Source: Gammaproteobacteria bacterium
GTDB taxonomy: Bacteria > Pseudomonadota > Gammaproteobacteria > Thiohalospirales > Thiohalospiraceae
DNA length: 10,810 nucleotides
Direction of reading: 5' to 3'
Assembly: GCA_011322575.1 (NCBI GenBank)
Contig: DRMK01000013.1
Span: forward strand, 1 to 10,810
The notes under the pieces are model-generated. The model had not been told where the DNA came from. It ran no database searches and saw only the letters and a program-made list of their open reading frames with translations. The translations under genes and the position numbers were made by a program. Shown here one piece after another: positions 1 through 6,577 of the stretch (positions are counted from its first letter, which is position 1; each line of letters starts with the position of its first letter).

Positions 1-51
1 GCCGTAAGGGATGGATATAGAATGGCTGAGTTGATCGGTTCTGGGCTATGA
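1..51 (+). CDS. 3' end of an unidentified gene (partial)
   Basis: An open frame runs in from the window edge and stops at TGA 49-51. Only 16 codons are visible, reading AVRDGYRMAELIGSGL, too few to identify a family. The stop overlaps the next start codon in an ATGA arrangement (48-51), which is typical of translationally coupled genes in one operon. That overlap is the main reason to believe this is a real gene end rather than a chance frame. Codon content is compatible with coding sequence but not decisive. The neighbouring genes suggest a surface-polysaccharide or lipid-linked-sugar operon; that is inference. Confidence 0.4.
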   Translation, partial: AVRDGYRMAELIGSGL

Positions 52-1211
52 ATGTGATCACTGCTAGCGACAGTATCAAGTATGCCAGAGAACTCTCTGT
101 AGTTATTCCAACCTATAATGAGTCCGAAAACCTTCCTATTCTTTTGGGAAAATTGAAAGAGGTACTGAACGGGATAGACTATGAGATAGTGGTGGTAGAT
201 GACGATAGCCCGGATCAAACATGGAAGATCGCGCAGCAACTAAGTAACGAAAATGAGAGAATAAGAGTCATAAGAAGGCAGGATGCGAGGGGACTGTCAA
301 GTGCTGTCGTAACGGGTATGGCGTCATCCAACGGCAAGGTAATCTCGGTTATGGATGCAGACATGCAGCATGACGAGACCATTCTGCCGGATATGTATAG
401 GGCTATAGCTGAGGGTCGCTGCGATATTTGCATCGGTAGCAGAGAGGCTCCTGGCGGTGGTTACGGCGACTGGTCGAAGAGCCGCAGGTTTGTGAGCTAT
501 ACAGCAAAAGCCCTCGCATATCTGGCGCTGAGCACCCCTATCAAGGATCCCATGAGTGGGTATTTCGCTCTTTCCCGCGAGTATTTCGATCGTACTATTG
601 ACAGGGTGAATCCATCTGGATTCAAGATTCTTCTGGAGTTTGTCACAAGGGGGGATAATCCGCGTGTAGAAGAGATAGGTTATCGATTTAGAAACAGAAT
701 ATATGGTGAAACCAAGCTCAACGCGACTGTTGCCGTAGAGTATTTGCTGGCGCTCATAGATTTAAGATTTGGATGGCTGATCCCAAACAGATTCGTAAAG
801 TTTGGAATGGTTGGGGTATCGGGCTCCATCGTGAATTTTCTGGGGTTTGCCATAGCCTCGGGCCTCGGAGTAAGTGTTCCCCTGGCGGTATTCATCGGGG
901 TTCAATCGGCCATTATGTGGACCTACTTCGGAAATAACCTGTTTACTTTCTCTCCAATCCGCTATCGGGGCATGAGCTATTTGCGTGGATTGGTGCTTTA
1001 CGAGTTTGCCAGTATTTACGGCTTGGTAATTCAGTTGTCTGTGGTTACTACGATCATTACCTATTGGCCGACCGTGAATGATTATCTGGGCCTCAAATAT
1101 ATGGCATACATGGTTGGCGTGGCGTTTGCCGCATTGGGTAACTATTTTATCCACACCAACTATACCTGGAACAGGTTGGGGTACAAGTTGGCTATGCCTG
1201 TTCGATCGTAG
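48..1211 (+). CDS. Polyprenyl-phosphate glycosyltransferase (GT2, DPM1-like) with C-terminal GtrA-like membrane domain
   Basis: The protein has 387 residues. Residues about 16-240 form a GT2 domain: VVIPTYNE at 18-25, VVVDDDSPD at 48-56, the metal/nucleotide-binding DADMQH starting at D103, then KDPMSGYF and YGETKLN, all close to the DPM1-type dolichol/polyprenol-phosphate mannosyl- and glucosyltransferases. Residues about 245-375 contain four hydrophobic segments typical of GtrA, starting at FVKFGMVGVSG. Enzymes of this build move a sugar from a nucleotide donor to undecaprenyl phosphate at the inner membrane; GtrA domains are thought to help flip or anchor the product. The sugar cannot be told from sequence. 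The start at 48 overlaps the preceding stop (ATGA); no strong Shine-Dalgarno is visible, consistent with coupling. GC is about 45%, well below the genes after 2728. A membrane protein that could use the lipid-linked sugar follows. Confidence 0.9.
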   Translation: MNVITASDSIKYARELSVVIPTYNESENLPILLGKLKEVLNGIDYEIVVVDDDSPDQTWKIAQQLSNENERIRVIRRQDARGLSSAVVTGMASSNGKVISVMDADMQHDETILPDMYRAIAEGRCDICIGSREAPGGGYGDWSKSRRFVSYTAKALAYLALSTPIKDPMSGYFALSREYFDRTIDRVNPSGFKILLEFVTRGDNPRVEEIGYRFRNRIYGETKLNATVAVEYLLALIDLRFGWLIPNRFVKFGMVGVSGSIVNFLGFAIASGLGVSVPLAVFIGVQSAIMWTYFGNNLFTFSPIRYRGMSYLRGLVLYEFASIYGLVIQLSVVTTIITYWPTVNDYLGLKYMAYMVGVAFAALGNYFIHTNYTWNRLGYKLAMPVRS

Positions 1212-1238
1212 CCGCAAGTCAACGCGAGGGAGGGTATC

Positions 1239-1340
1239 ATGGGATGGTCTGAGGGCATTTTATCCCCTGTTACGCTGGAACAGGCATCGATCTGTTTGGG
1301 AAGCGTGATGGAGCGGGATATTTGGGGGAATAGCGCATGA
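1239..1340 (+). CDS. Possible 33-residue mini-ORF coupled to the downstream membrane protein gene
   Basis: ATG 1239 is preceded by a purine-rich GGGAGGG ending at 1234, one of the better ribosome binding sites in the first part of the window. The frame runs 33 codons (starting MGWSEGILSP, ending MERDIWGNSA) and its TGA at 1338-1340 overlaps the ATG at 1337 of the next gene as ATGA. The peptide has no transmembrane segment, no signal peptide and one cysteine. I recognise no family. It could be a small protein, a leader whose translation feeds ribosomes to the membrane protein gene, or the decayed end of a lost gene. The binding site and overlap are seen; the role is inference. Confidence 0.4.
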   Translation: MGWSEGILSPVTLEQASICLGSVMERDIWGNSA

Positions 1341-2494
1341 CTCGTACTGATACATTGGTGGACAGCGGCAGGATTCTCGTGCTGACATCGCTGGTCAGTG
1401 TTCTGCTCTCTGTTCTCTGGATATTTCTTGCCGATAAGTGGGATGTTCTGGCGGACGGCAAGCACTACATGATGATGTATCATGGGGAGGTGGCGCGCAG
1501 CCCGTTCGGTTACCGTGTGTTGACTCCCTTTCTCGCTAGCCTGCTGCCTTTTGACGCCATGACCAGTTTTGCCGTCGTGACCCTGTCAAGTTTGGCGCTG
1601 ACTTCCGGGGTGCTCATGTTGTACGCCGAGAGCGCCAAGCTACCCGGTTCGGCGAGGATGGCGGTTTTCCTGTTCTGGGTCACCTCGTTCCCCTATCTCT
1701 ATTATGGAACGACGTTTGTGCGGGCAGATGGGTTGATGTTTCTGACGATAGCCCTGGTCATCCTGCTTTCCAGATTCAAGGTCTCCTCTCTGGTTCTGAT
1801 GGTTCTTCTGTCGATCGGAACGCTCGCTCATGAGATGGTCATGATCGTCATTCCTGCATTGTGGCTGGATCGAGTGTTCTCGGGGACGTTGACTGGCGGC
1901 AGGCATTATGACTATCGCCAGCTGTTGCTGATTACTATAGGCACGCTCTCTTTCTACGTCTTGACGCGGCTTGTTGTGCAAACCAGCGAGTCACCTGAGC
2001 CCACATACCTGAAGTCTCCGGTAGAGATGTTTTTCTATGCGCTGGAGTATAGCGGCGGGGCCGTAAAGCATATCTTGCGTGTATACGCATCGTTTGGCCC
2101 CATATTCCTGTTCAGCCTGTTCTATGTTGTGTTCGTGAGGAGGAATGCCCGCGACGCTTTAGTATATTTTGGCCTGCTGGTCACGGTTTTTGCGGCTACA
2201 TTTCTGGCCACGGATACTCTCAGGGTAATGGCAATATTTTTCTTGCCTGTTATGACCTATGCGGGGTATTTCATATATTTTGCGGGCTCAAAGGGAAGTC
2301 GCATGGTGCCGATATTCATGGTATTGCTACAGGTGCTCTATTCGTCTATCGTCTATTTCAATTTGCGCACGTTTGAGGGCTCTCTTGTAATGAATGTCGC
2401 CGCGGCCATAATATCCATCATCGCGTTGCTGGTGTCCGTCTGGGTGGTGAGGTATACCCCTTCGAGACACGGTGAAATGCCAGCAGAGGTATAG
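1337..2494 (+). CDS. Multi-pass membrane protein, possible GT-C type glycosyltransferase
   Basis: The protein has 385 residues and about nine to eleven hydrophobic segments spread over the whole length, so it is an integral inner-membrane protein. After the first segment (residues about 13-31) comes a loop with DVLADGKHYMMMYHG and then SPFGYRVLTPFLASLLP. A first extracytoplasmic loop with an acidic residue, followed by an R-V-L-x-P motif, recalls bacterial GT-C proteins that take sugars from polyprenyl-phosphate donors, but I cannot assign a Pfam family. The upstream gene would make such a donor, which supports a shared job in glycan decoration. The start has a GGGGGA purine run at 1324-1329 with suitable spacing and overlaps the mini-ORF stop. 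The alternatives are a polysaccharide polymerase or a membrane protein of unknown function. Confidence 0.75.
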   Translation: MTRTDTLVDSGRILVLTSLVSVLLSVLWIFLADKWDVLADGKHYMMMYHGEVARSPFGYRVLTPFLASLLPFDAMTSFAVVTLSSLALTSGVLMLYAESAKLPGSARMAVFLFWVTSFPYLYYGTTFVRADGLMFLTIALVILLSRFKVSSLVLMVLLSIGTLAHEMVMIVIPALWLDRVFSGTLTGGRHYDYRQLLLITIGTLSFYVLTRLVVQTSESPEPTYLKSPVEMFFYALEYSGGAVKHILRVYASFGPIFLFSLFYVVFVRRNARDALVYFGLLVTVFAATFLATDTLRVMAIFFLPVMTYAGYFIYFAGSKGSRMVPIFMVLLQVLYSSIVYFNLRTFEGSLVMNVAAAIISIIALLVSVWVVRYTPSRHGEMPAEV

Positions 2495-2570
2495 GAAGTA
2501 TAGAATATAAATTGTATTAGGCATGCACTAAATGCTGTCAGGGAACGCAAACCACTAGTACTCTTTCAAG

Positions 2571-2601
2571 GTTATAAATTAGGATTCAGTTGGCCTGTCA
2601 G
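2571..2601 (-). promoter_or_regulatory. Mirror-image outward promoter candidate in left arm of repeat copy 1
   Basis: Because the arms are perfect inverted copies, the same CTGACA (2596-2601 on the minus strand) and TATAAC (2571-2576 on the minus strand) with a 19-bp spacer point left, antisense to the membrane protein gene ending at 2494. If active it would give antisense RNA into that gene. The match is modest and untested. Confidence 0.25.
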
Positions 2602-2673
2602 CGTTCAGGGCAAGGCGCTCCTCGCAGCGAATGGCCGTCGCCCTTTGCAAGAGGAGCAACGCCGCCATGGACG

Positions 2674-2704
2674 CTGACAGGCCAACTGAATCCTAATTTA
2701 TAAC
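2674..2704 (+). promoter_or_regulatory. Candidate outward promoter in right arm of repeat copy 1, facing glgP
   Basis: CTGACA at 2674-2679 matches five of six bases of the sigma70 -35 box. TATAAC at 2699-2704 matches five of six of the -10 box. The 19-bp spacer is longer than the preferred 17. Transcription would start near 2711 and leave a short leader before the glgP start. No other clear promoter is seen between 2495 and 2728. This is pattern matching only. Confidence 0.35.
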
Positions 2705-2727
2705 CTTGAAAGAGTACTAGGTATGTC

Positions 2728-5286
2728 ATGTCGCTGTTTTTGAAGGGTAAAAGGAGTATGCAGCTGAAACCTGTATGTAGTACCAATCCCAGTCCCCTGC
2801 TCACGGAGCTGCCTCCGCTGGGCATGGATGTCGCCACCCTGGCCGACGATTTCCGTCGTTACTACAACTATACGCTGGGGTGTGACGGGGACTGTCTGTC
2901 GACCCACTACCCCTACAAGGCTCTGGTGCTTACGCTGCGCGATCGGCTGATGGAGCGCTGGAAACAGTCCAAGTACGCTGCCCGGACCAGAGAGTGCAAA
3001 CATGCCTACTATCTCTCCATGGAGTTTCTCATGGGGCGGGCCCTGGGCAACGCCATGCTCAATCTGGGGATAACCGATGAGGTGGGGCGGGCGCTCTACG
3101 AGCTGGGCCTGAATCTGGAGGAGCTGGCCGAGGTGGAGATGGATGCCGGTCTCGGGAACGGCGGTCTGGGGCGGCTCGCGGCCTGTTTTCTGGACAGCTG
3201 CGCCACCCTGAGGCTGCCGGTAATGGGCTACGGGATCCGCTACGAGTACGGCATGTTCCGCCAGTTGCTGGAGAACGGCTATCAGGTGGAGGAGCCGGAC
3301 CACTGGCTGCGGGACGGCAATCCGTGGGAAATAGAGCGGCCCGAACACACCAAGCGGATCCATTTTGGCGGGCGCAGCGAGCACTACCGGGATGGCGAGG
3401 GGCGAAGCAGGGTACGCTGGGTGGATACCAACGACGTGCTGGCGGTTCCCTACGATGTTCCCATCCCTGGCTACCGTAACGGCGTGGTGAACACCCTGCG
3501 CCTGTGGCGCGCCGCGGCAACCGACGTGTTTGACCTGGGTGAGTTCAACGCCGGCAGCTATCCGGAGTCGGTAGCCGCCAAGAACGCCGCAGAGAATATC
3601 ACCATGGTGCTCTACCCCAACGATGCCAGCGAAAACGGCAAGGAGTTGCGCCTGCGCCAGCAATACTTCCTGGCCTCTGCCAGCCTGCAGGACGTGCTGG
3701 TGCGCTGGGTGCGCAGCTACGGCAACGACTTCAGCAAGTTTGCGGAGAACAACAGCTTCCAGCTCAACGACACCCATCCCGCCTGCGCCGTTGCCGAGTT
3801 GATGCGCCTGCTGATGGACGAGCATGGCCTGGGGTGGGACGAGGCGTGGCGGATCACCAGCAACACCATGGCCTACACCAATCACACCCTGCTGCCAGAG
3901 GCGCTGGAGCGCTGGCCGGTGCGCATGTTCGAGCGCCTGCTGCCACGCCTGCTGGAGATCATCTACGAGATCAACGCCCGTTTCCTGGCCCAGGTGTCGG
4001 CCCGCTGGCCGGGGGACGGGGAGCGGCTGCGGCGCATGTCCATTATCGAGGAGGGGCCGGAGCGCCAGGTGCGCATGGCCTATCTGGCCATCGTGGGCAG
4101 CTACTCGGTGAACGGCGTGGCCGCGCTCCACTCGCGCCTGCTGGTGGAGGGTCTGTTCCGGGATTTCCACGAGCTGTGGCCGGAGAAGTTCAACAACAAG
4201 ACCAACGGCGTTACCCAGCGCCGCTGGCTTGCCGGCTGCAATCCGGCGCTTGCCGAGCTGATCAGCGAGAATATCGGCGAACAGTGGAAGGTGGATCTGC
4301 AGCAGCTGAAGAGACTGGCGCCGTTGGCCGCGGACGAAGGGTTCCGGGCCGCCTGGCGCGCCGTGAAACGGGTCAACAAGGAGCGCCTGGCGGCTCTGGT
4401 GGAGGCGGATTGCGGGGTCCGCCTGCCTCTGGATGCCATGTTCGACGTACAGGTAAAGCGCATGCACGAGTACAAGCGCCAGCTCCTGAACGTCCTGCAT
4501 GTAATCCATCTCTACGATCGCATAAAACGGGGGGATACCGGAGACTGGGTTCCGCGCTGCGTGATCATCGGGGGCAAGGCCGCGCCGGGCTATGCGATGG
4601 CCAAGCTGATCATCAAGCTGGTCAACAACGTGGCTGGGGTGGTCAACGGGGATCCCCAGGTGGGGGAGCTGCTCAAGGTGGTATTCCTGCCCAACTACCG
4701 GGTATCGGCCATGGAGATCATCTGCCCGGGCACCGATCTCTCGGAGCAGATCTCCACCGCCGGCAAGGAGGCCTCCGGTACCGGCAACATGAAGTTCATG
4801 ATGAACGGCGCTATCACCATCGGCACCCTGGATGGCGCCAATATAGAGATCCGCGAGGAGGTGGGGGAGGAGAACTTCTTCCTGTTCGGTCTCACCGCGG
4901 CGGAGGTGGAGGCGGTGCGCGCCAGCTACAATCCTGACGCCATCATCGCCGCCGATGAAGAGCTTGGCCGGGTGATGCAGCTACTCGAGAGTGGCCACTT
5001 CAGCCGGTTCGAGCCGGGTCTGTTCGAGCCCGTGATCCGCTCCATCCGCAGTCCCCGGGATCCCTGGCTGGTGGCTGCAGACTTCCGTAGCTATGTGGAT
5101 GCCCAGCGCAGGGCGGCGGAGACCTATCTCGACCAGGAGAGGTGGACCCGCATGAGCATTCTCAATACCGCCTGTAGCGGAAAATTCTCCACCGATCGCA
5201 CCATGCTGGAGTACAATGAAGAGATCTGGAAACTGGAGCCGGTAAATATCCAGAATCTGGATCAACAAACCGCTGCATCAGATTGA
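2728..5286 (+). CDS. glgP: Glycogen/maltodextrin phosphorylase (GT35)
   Basis: The enzyme releases glucose-1-phosphate from alpha-1,4-glucans with pyridoxal phosphate in the cytoplasm. The 852-residue protein aligns along its whole length with E. coli GlgP (about 815): YYLSMEFLMGR near 92, GNGGLGRLAACFLDS from 143, GYGIRYEYGMF, LNDTHPACAV, VKRMHEYKRQLLNVLHVI, and the cofactor site EASGTGNMKF with the PLP lysine at K689. No key motif is missing. The start is uncertain. ATG 2728 has only a weak AGG at 2719-2721, supplied by the end of the repeat. ATG 2758 has AAGGAG just one base upstream, too close to be ideal, plus GAAGGG at 2742-2747. The N-terminus up to about residue 30 is not conserved, so it does not decide. 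The next gene starts 15 bases after the stop, so co-transcription is likely. GC is about 60%, above the upstream genes. Confidence 0.97.
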   Translation: MSLFLKGKRSMQLKPVCSTNPSPLLTELPPLGMDVATLADDFRRYYNYTLGCDGDCLSTHYPYKALVLTLRDRLMERWKQSKYAARTRECKHAYYLSMEFLMGRALGNAMLNLGITDEVGRALYELGLNLEELAEVEMDAGLGNGGLGRLAACFLDSCATLRLPVMGYGIRYEYGMFRQLLENGYQVEEPDHWLRDGNPWEIERPEHTKRIHFGGRSEHYRDGEGRSRVRWVDTNDVLAVPYDVPIPGYRNGVVNTLRLWRAAATDVFDLGEFNAGSYPESVAAKNAAENITMVLYPNDASENGKELRLRQQYFLASASLQDVLVRWVRSYGNDFSKFAENNSFQLNDTHPACAVAELMRLLMDEHGLGWDEAWRITSNTMAYTNHTLLPEALERWPVRMFERLLPRLLEIIYEINARFLAQVSARWPGDGERLRRMSIIEEGPERQVRMAYLAIVGSYSVNGVAALHSRLLVEGLFRDFHELWPEKFNNKTNGVTQRRWLAGCNPALAELISENIGEQWKVDLQQLKRLAPLAADEGFRAAWRAVKRVNKERLAALVEADCGVRLPLDAMFDVQVKRMHEYKRQLLNVLHVIHLYDRIKRGDTGDWVPRCVIIGGKAAPGYAMAKLIIKLVNNVAGVVNGDPQVGELLKVVFLPNYRVSAMEIICPGTDLSEQISTAGKEASGTGNMKFMMNGAITIGTLDGANIEIREEVGEENFFLFGLTAAEVEAVRASYNPDAIIAADEELGRVMQLLESGHFSRFEPGLFEPVIRSIRSPRDPWLVAADFRSYVDAQRRAAETYLDQERWTRMSILNTACSGKFSTDRTMLEYNEEIWKLEPVNIQNLDQQTAASD

Positions 5287-5301
5287 AGAAACGGAACCAA
5301 T

Positions 5302-5586
5302 ATGGCAGAAACAGTAGATGAGCTGACCATCGACTACAGCGAAGATGGTATCAGGGTGGTCAAGGAGCTGGACAAGGAGATCCTCTCCAAGGGGGCCTGG
5401 GCCACGGTGATCTACCGTTACCAGGAGTGGGATCGCAGAAAGCAGGAGTACGGCCCCGACCGCTACACCATCCGCCGCTACCAGAAACGCAACGGCGAGT
5501 ACCAGCAGCGCTCGAAGTTCAACATCTCCAGCAGGGATCAGGCCGCCGCCATCATAACTGCCTTGCAGAGATGGGTGGAGGAGTGA
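5302..5586 (+). CDS. Small conserved-looking protein of unknown function
   Basis: The protein has 94 residues, is highly charged and soluble-looking, with no signal peptide or membrane segment. The middle is rich in tyrosine and tryptophan and alternates as beta strands would (GAWATVIYRYQEW about 30-42, DRYTIRRYQKRNGEY about 51-65). It is followed by SKFNISSRDQ and a C-terminal helix ending ALQRWVEE. A strand-strand-strand-helix order with a K-x-x-I-S type turn before the helix resembles PC4/YdbC-like single-stranded nucleic-acid binding domains, but that is a loose pattern match and not a family assignment. ATG 5302 has ACGGA at 5291-5295 as ribosome binding site. It lies 15 bp after glgP and 75 bp before yceD, so it is probably co-transcribed with glgP. 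Confidence 0.8.
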   Translation: MAETVDELTIDYSEDGIRVVKELDKEILSKGAWATVIYRYQEWDRRKQEYGPDRYTIRRYQKRNGEYQQRSKFNISSRDQAAAIITALQRWVEE

Positions 5587-5661
5587 CCCCTCCCGCACAG
5601 AGACGGTGCTTGCCTGCTCTCCCTTTACAGCAGAAAGGTTAGGTCATACAATGCATCCCTT

Positions 5662-6183
5662 ATGCTCTCCAGCCTGCCACGAGCCGCGGATCTGTACCAA
5701 CTGGCTGCGGCCGGGAAGAGTTACACCGGGCGGATAGATCCATCCGAGTTCCAGCGACTGCTCTCGGCCGTGCACAGGGCCGGGCGATGCGTCGACATAT
5801 CTCTCCGGTTTGGAGTAGAGGAGGGGGTCCATTACCTGCGCGGAGAGCTGGACACCGAGCTGGTGGCGTTGTGCCAGCGCTGCATGGCCCCCGTAACCCT
5901 GCCTGTCAGGAGCTGCTTTTTGCTGGGTCTGGTGCGCAGTGCGGGGGAGGAGCCCCTGCTCCCGGATCGGTTCGAGCCGTTTCGGGTAGAGCAGAGAGAG
6001 ATGGATCTGCACGCCCTGGTGGAGGACGAGCTGCTGCTCTCCCTGCCGCTGGTGCCGAGACATCCGGCAGGCGAGTGCCTGCAGCCACCCATTGGAGGCG
6101 CCACCGGGCGGGAGTCCGGGAGCGACCGGCAGAATCCGTTTGCGGTACTGGCCGGGCTTGCGGCGCGTGACGAGGAGCATTGA
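5662..6183 (+). CDS. yceD: YceD/DUF177 family protein
   Basis: The 173-residue protein carries the DUF177 signature: CQRC at 71-74, VEDELLLSLPLVPRH, a further cysteine at 139, and the C-terminal NPFAVLAGL. E. coli YceD (173 residues) has the same order. The family is almost always encoded directly before rpmF and is linked to 23S rRNA processing or 50S assembly; the molecular activity is not settled. The three cysteines could bind a metal, as suggested for the family. ATG 5662 begins MLSSLPRAADLYQLA, which fits the usual N-terminus; the frame is open back to 5584 but has no other start codon there. No strong Shine-Dalgarno is seen (AAAGG at 5634-5638 is too far). The rpmF gene starts 26 bp downstream. 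Confidence 0.95.
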   Translation: MLSSLPRAADLYQLAAAGKSYTGRIDPSEFQRLLSAVHRAGRCVDISLRFGVEEGVHYLRGELDTELVALCQRCMAPVTLPVRSCFLLGLVRSAGEEPLLPDRFEPFRVEQREMDLHALVEDELLLSLPLVPRHPAGECLQPPIGGATGRESGSDRQNPFAVLAGLAARDEEH

Positions 6184-6209
6184 CGGTAACATTTCAGGAG
6201 TAAGCACCA

Positions 6210-6389
6210 ATGGCTGTACAGCAGAACAAGAAAACCCCTTCCCGGCGCGGCATGCGCCGCTCACATGATGCCCTGAAGGGGCCAACCCTTTCCACCGATC
6301 CCACCAGCGGCGAGACCCACCGGCGCCACCATGTGACTGCGGACGGTTACTACCGGGGCCGCAAGCTGGCCGGTATCGGGGAGGAGTAA
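6210..6389 (+). CDS. rpmF: 50S ribosomal protein L32
   Basis: The 59-residue product begins MAVQQNKKTPSRRGMRRSHD and ends DGYYRGRKLAGIGEE, nearly the same pattern as E. coli L32 (57 residues). It is of the cysteine-free type without the CxxC zinc pairs seen in some bacteria. L32 sits in the large subunit near the peptidyl-transferase region. CAGGAG at 6195-6200 gives a strong ribosome binding site nine bases before ATG 6210. The order yceD-rpmF-plsX is the standard gammaproteobacterial arrangement and couples ribosome and membrane lipid synthesis. The gene is followed by a 188-bp gap with a hairpin before plsX. Confidence 0.98.
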   Translation: MAVQQNKKTPSRRGMRRSHDALKGPTLSTDPTSGETHRRHHVTADGYYRGRKLAGIGEE

Positions 6390-6509
6390 ATCCGTCCGGT
6401 TGCACAACGGGACCAGTACCGTACCGTTCGAAGCGTTGAAACCCTGTTCGTCCAGATGGAGGAGTGGCCTTTCAACATGAAATCTGTCTTTTCCGCCGGA
6501 CTGTCCATA

Positions 6510-6533
6510 TACGCCCCTCCCACGGGGCGTATC
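6510..6533 (+). terminator. Hairpin between rpmF and plsX, possible terminator or attenuator
   Basis: ATACGCCCC at 6510-6518 and GGGGCGTAT at 6525-6533 form a perfect 9-bp stem with a 6-base loop. The bases after it, CTGTTTCCG, contain only a short T run, so intrinsic termination would be weak. It lies within the 188-bp gap (6390-6577) and could partly separate rpmF from plsX expression. In the rest of that gap I see no convincing promoter. Confidence 0.45.
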
Positions 6534-6577
6534 TGTTTCCGCCAGCCGCTGGTGCCGGACAGGTCGTGAGCCACCTC

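Larger units (their letters stand above)
2551..2722. repeat. 172-bp palindromic repeat, copy 1 (MITE-like or REP-like)
   Basis: The arms at 2555-2604 and 2671-2720 are 50 bp each and perfectly complementary. The outer edge reads ACCACTAGTACTC on the left; the right end read inward is ACCTAGTACTC, so the right terminus lacks two bases, and the element probably spans 2551-2722. The 66-bp centre folds further: GCTCCTC 2617-2623 pairs with GAGGAGC 2651-2657, and GCGA 2627-2630 with TCGC 2638-2641 around the apex. No target-site duplication is obvious outside ACC...GGT, although the CTAG at each arm end could be one. No ORF for a transposase lies inside. The rest of the intergenic stretch, 2495-2550, is AT-rich with no recognised feature. 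A second copy begins at 10731. Size, perfect inverted arms and intergenic position fit a non-autonomous element, but I do not recognise a named family. Confidence 0.9.

Noticed and set aside
1078..1308. 76-codon plus-strand frame across the end of the glycosyltransferase gene
   Set aside because: It is mostly a shifted reading of the GtrA region and lacks a ribosome binding site; the 1239-1340 mini-ORF is the better candidate in this gap.
2551..2722. Repeat as a rho-independent terminator or CRISPR unit
   Set aside because: There is no T run after either arm, the stem is far longer than terminators need, and only two copies are seen about 8 kb apart with no spacer pattern.
2698..4509. 603-codon open frame on the minus strand
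   Set aside because: It lies wholly antisense to glgP, whose motifs are complete. The translation is low-complexity in the way GC-rich antisense frames are and shows no domain.
3834..4937. Long second frame within glgP
   Set aside because: Translation is rich in Gly, Arg, Ala and Gln, as expected from a shifted GC-rich gene. The true glgP frame is intact across it.
5651..5661. ATG 5651 as the yceD start
   Set aside because: It is in a different frame from the DUF177 coding sequence.
6464..6577. N-terminal 38-residue extension of PlsX
   Set aside because: It has no counterpart in the family and spans the rpmF-plsX hairpin. GTG 6578 restores the usual N-terminus.
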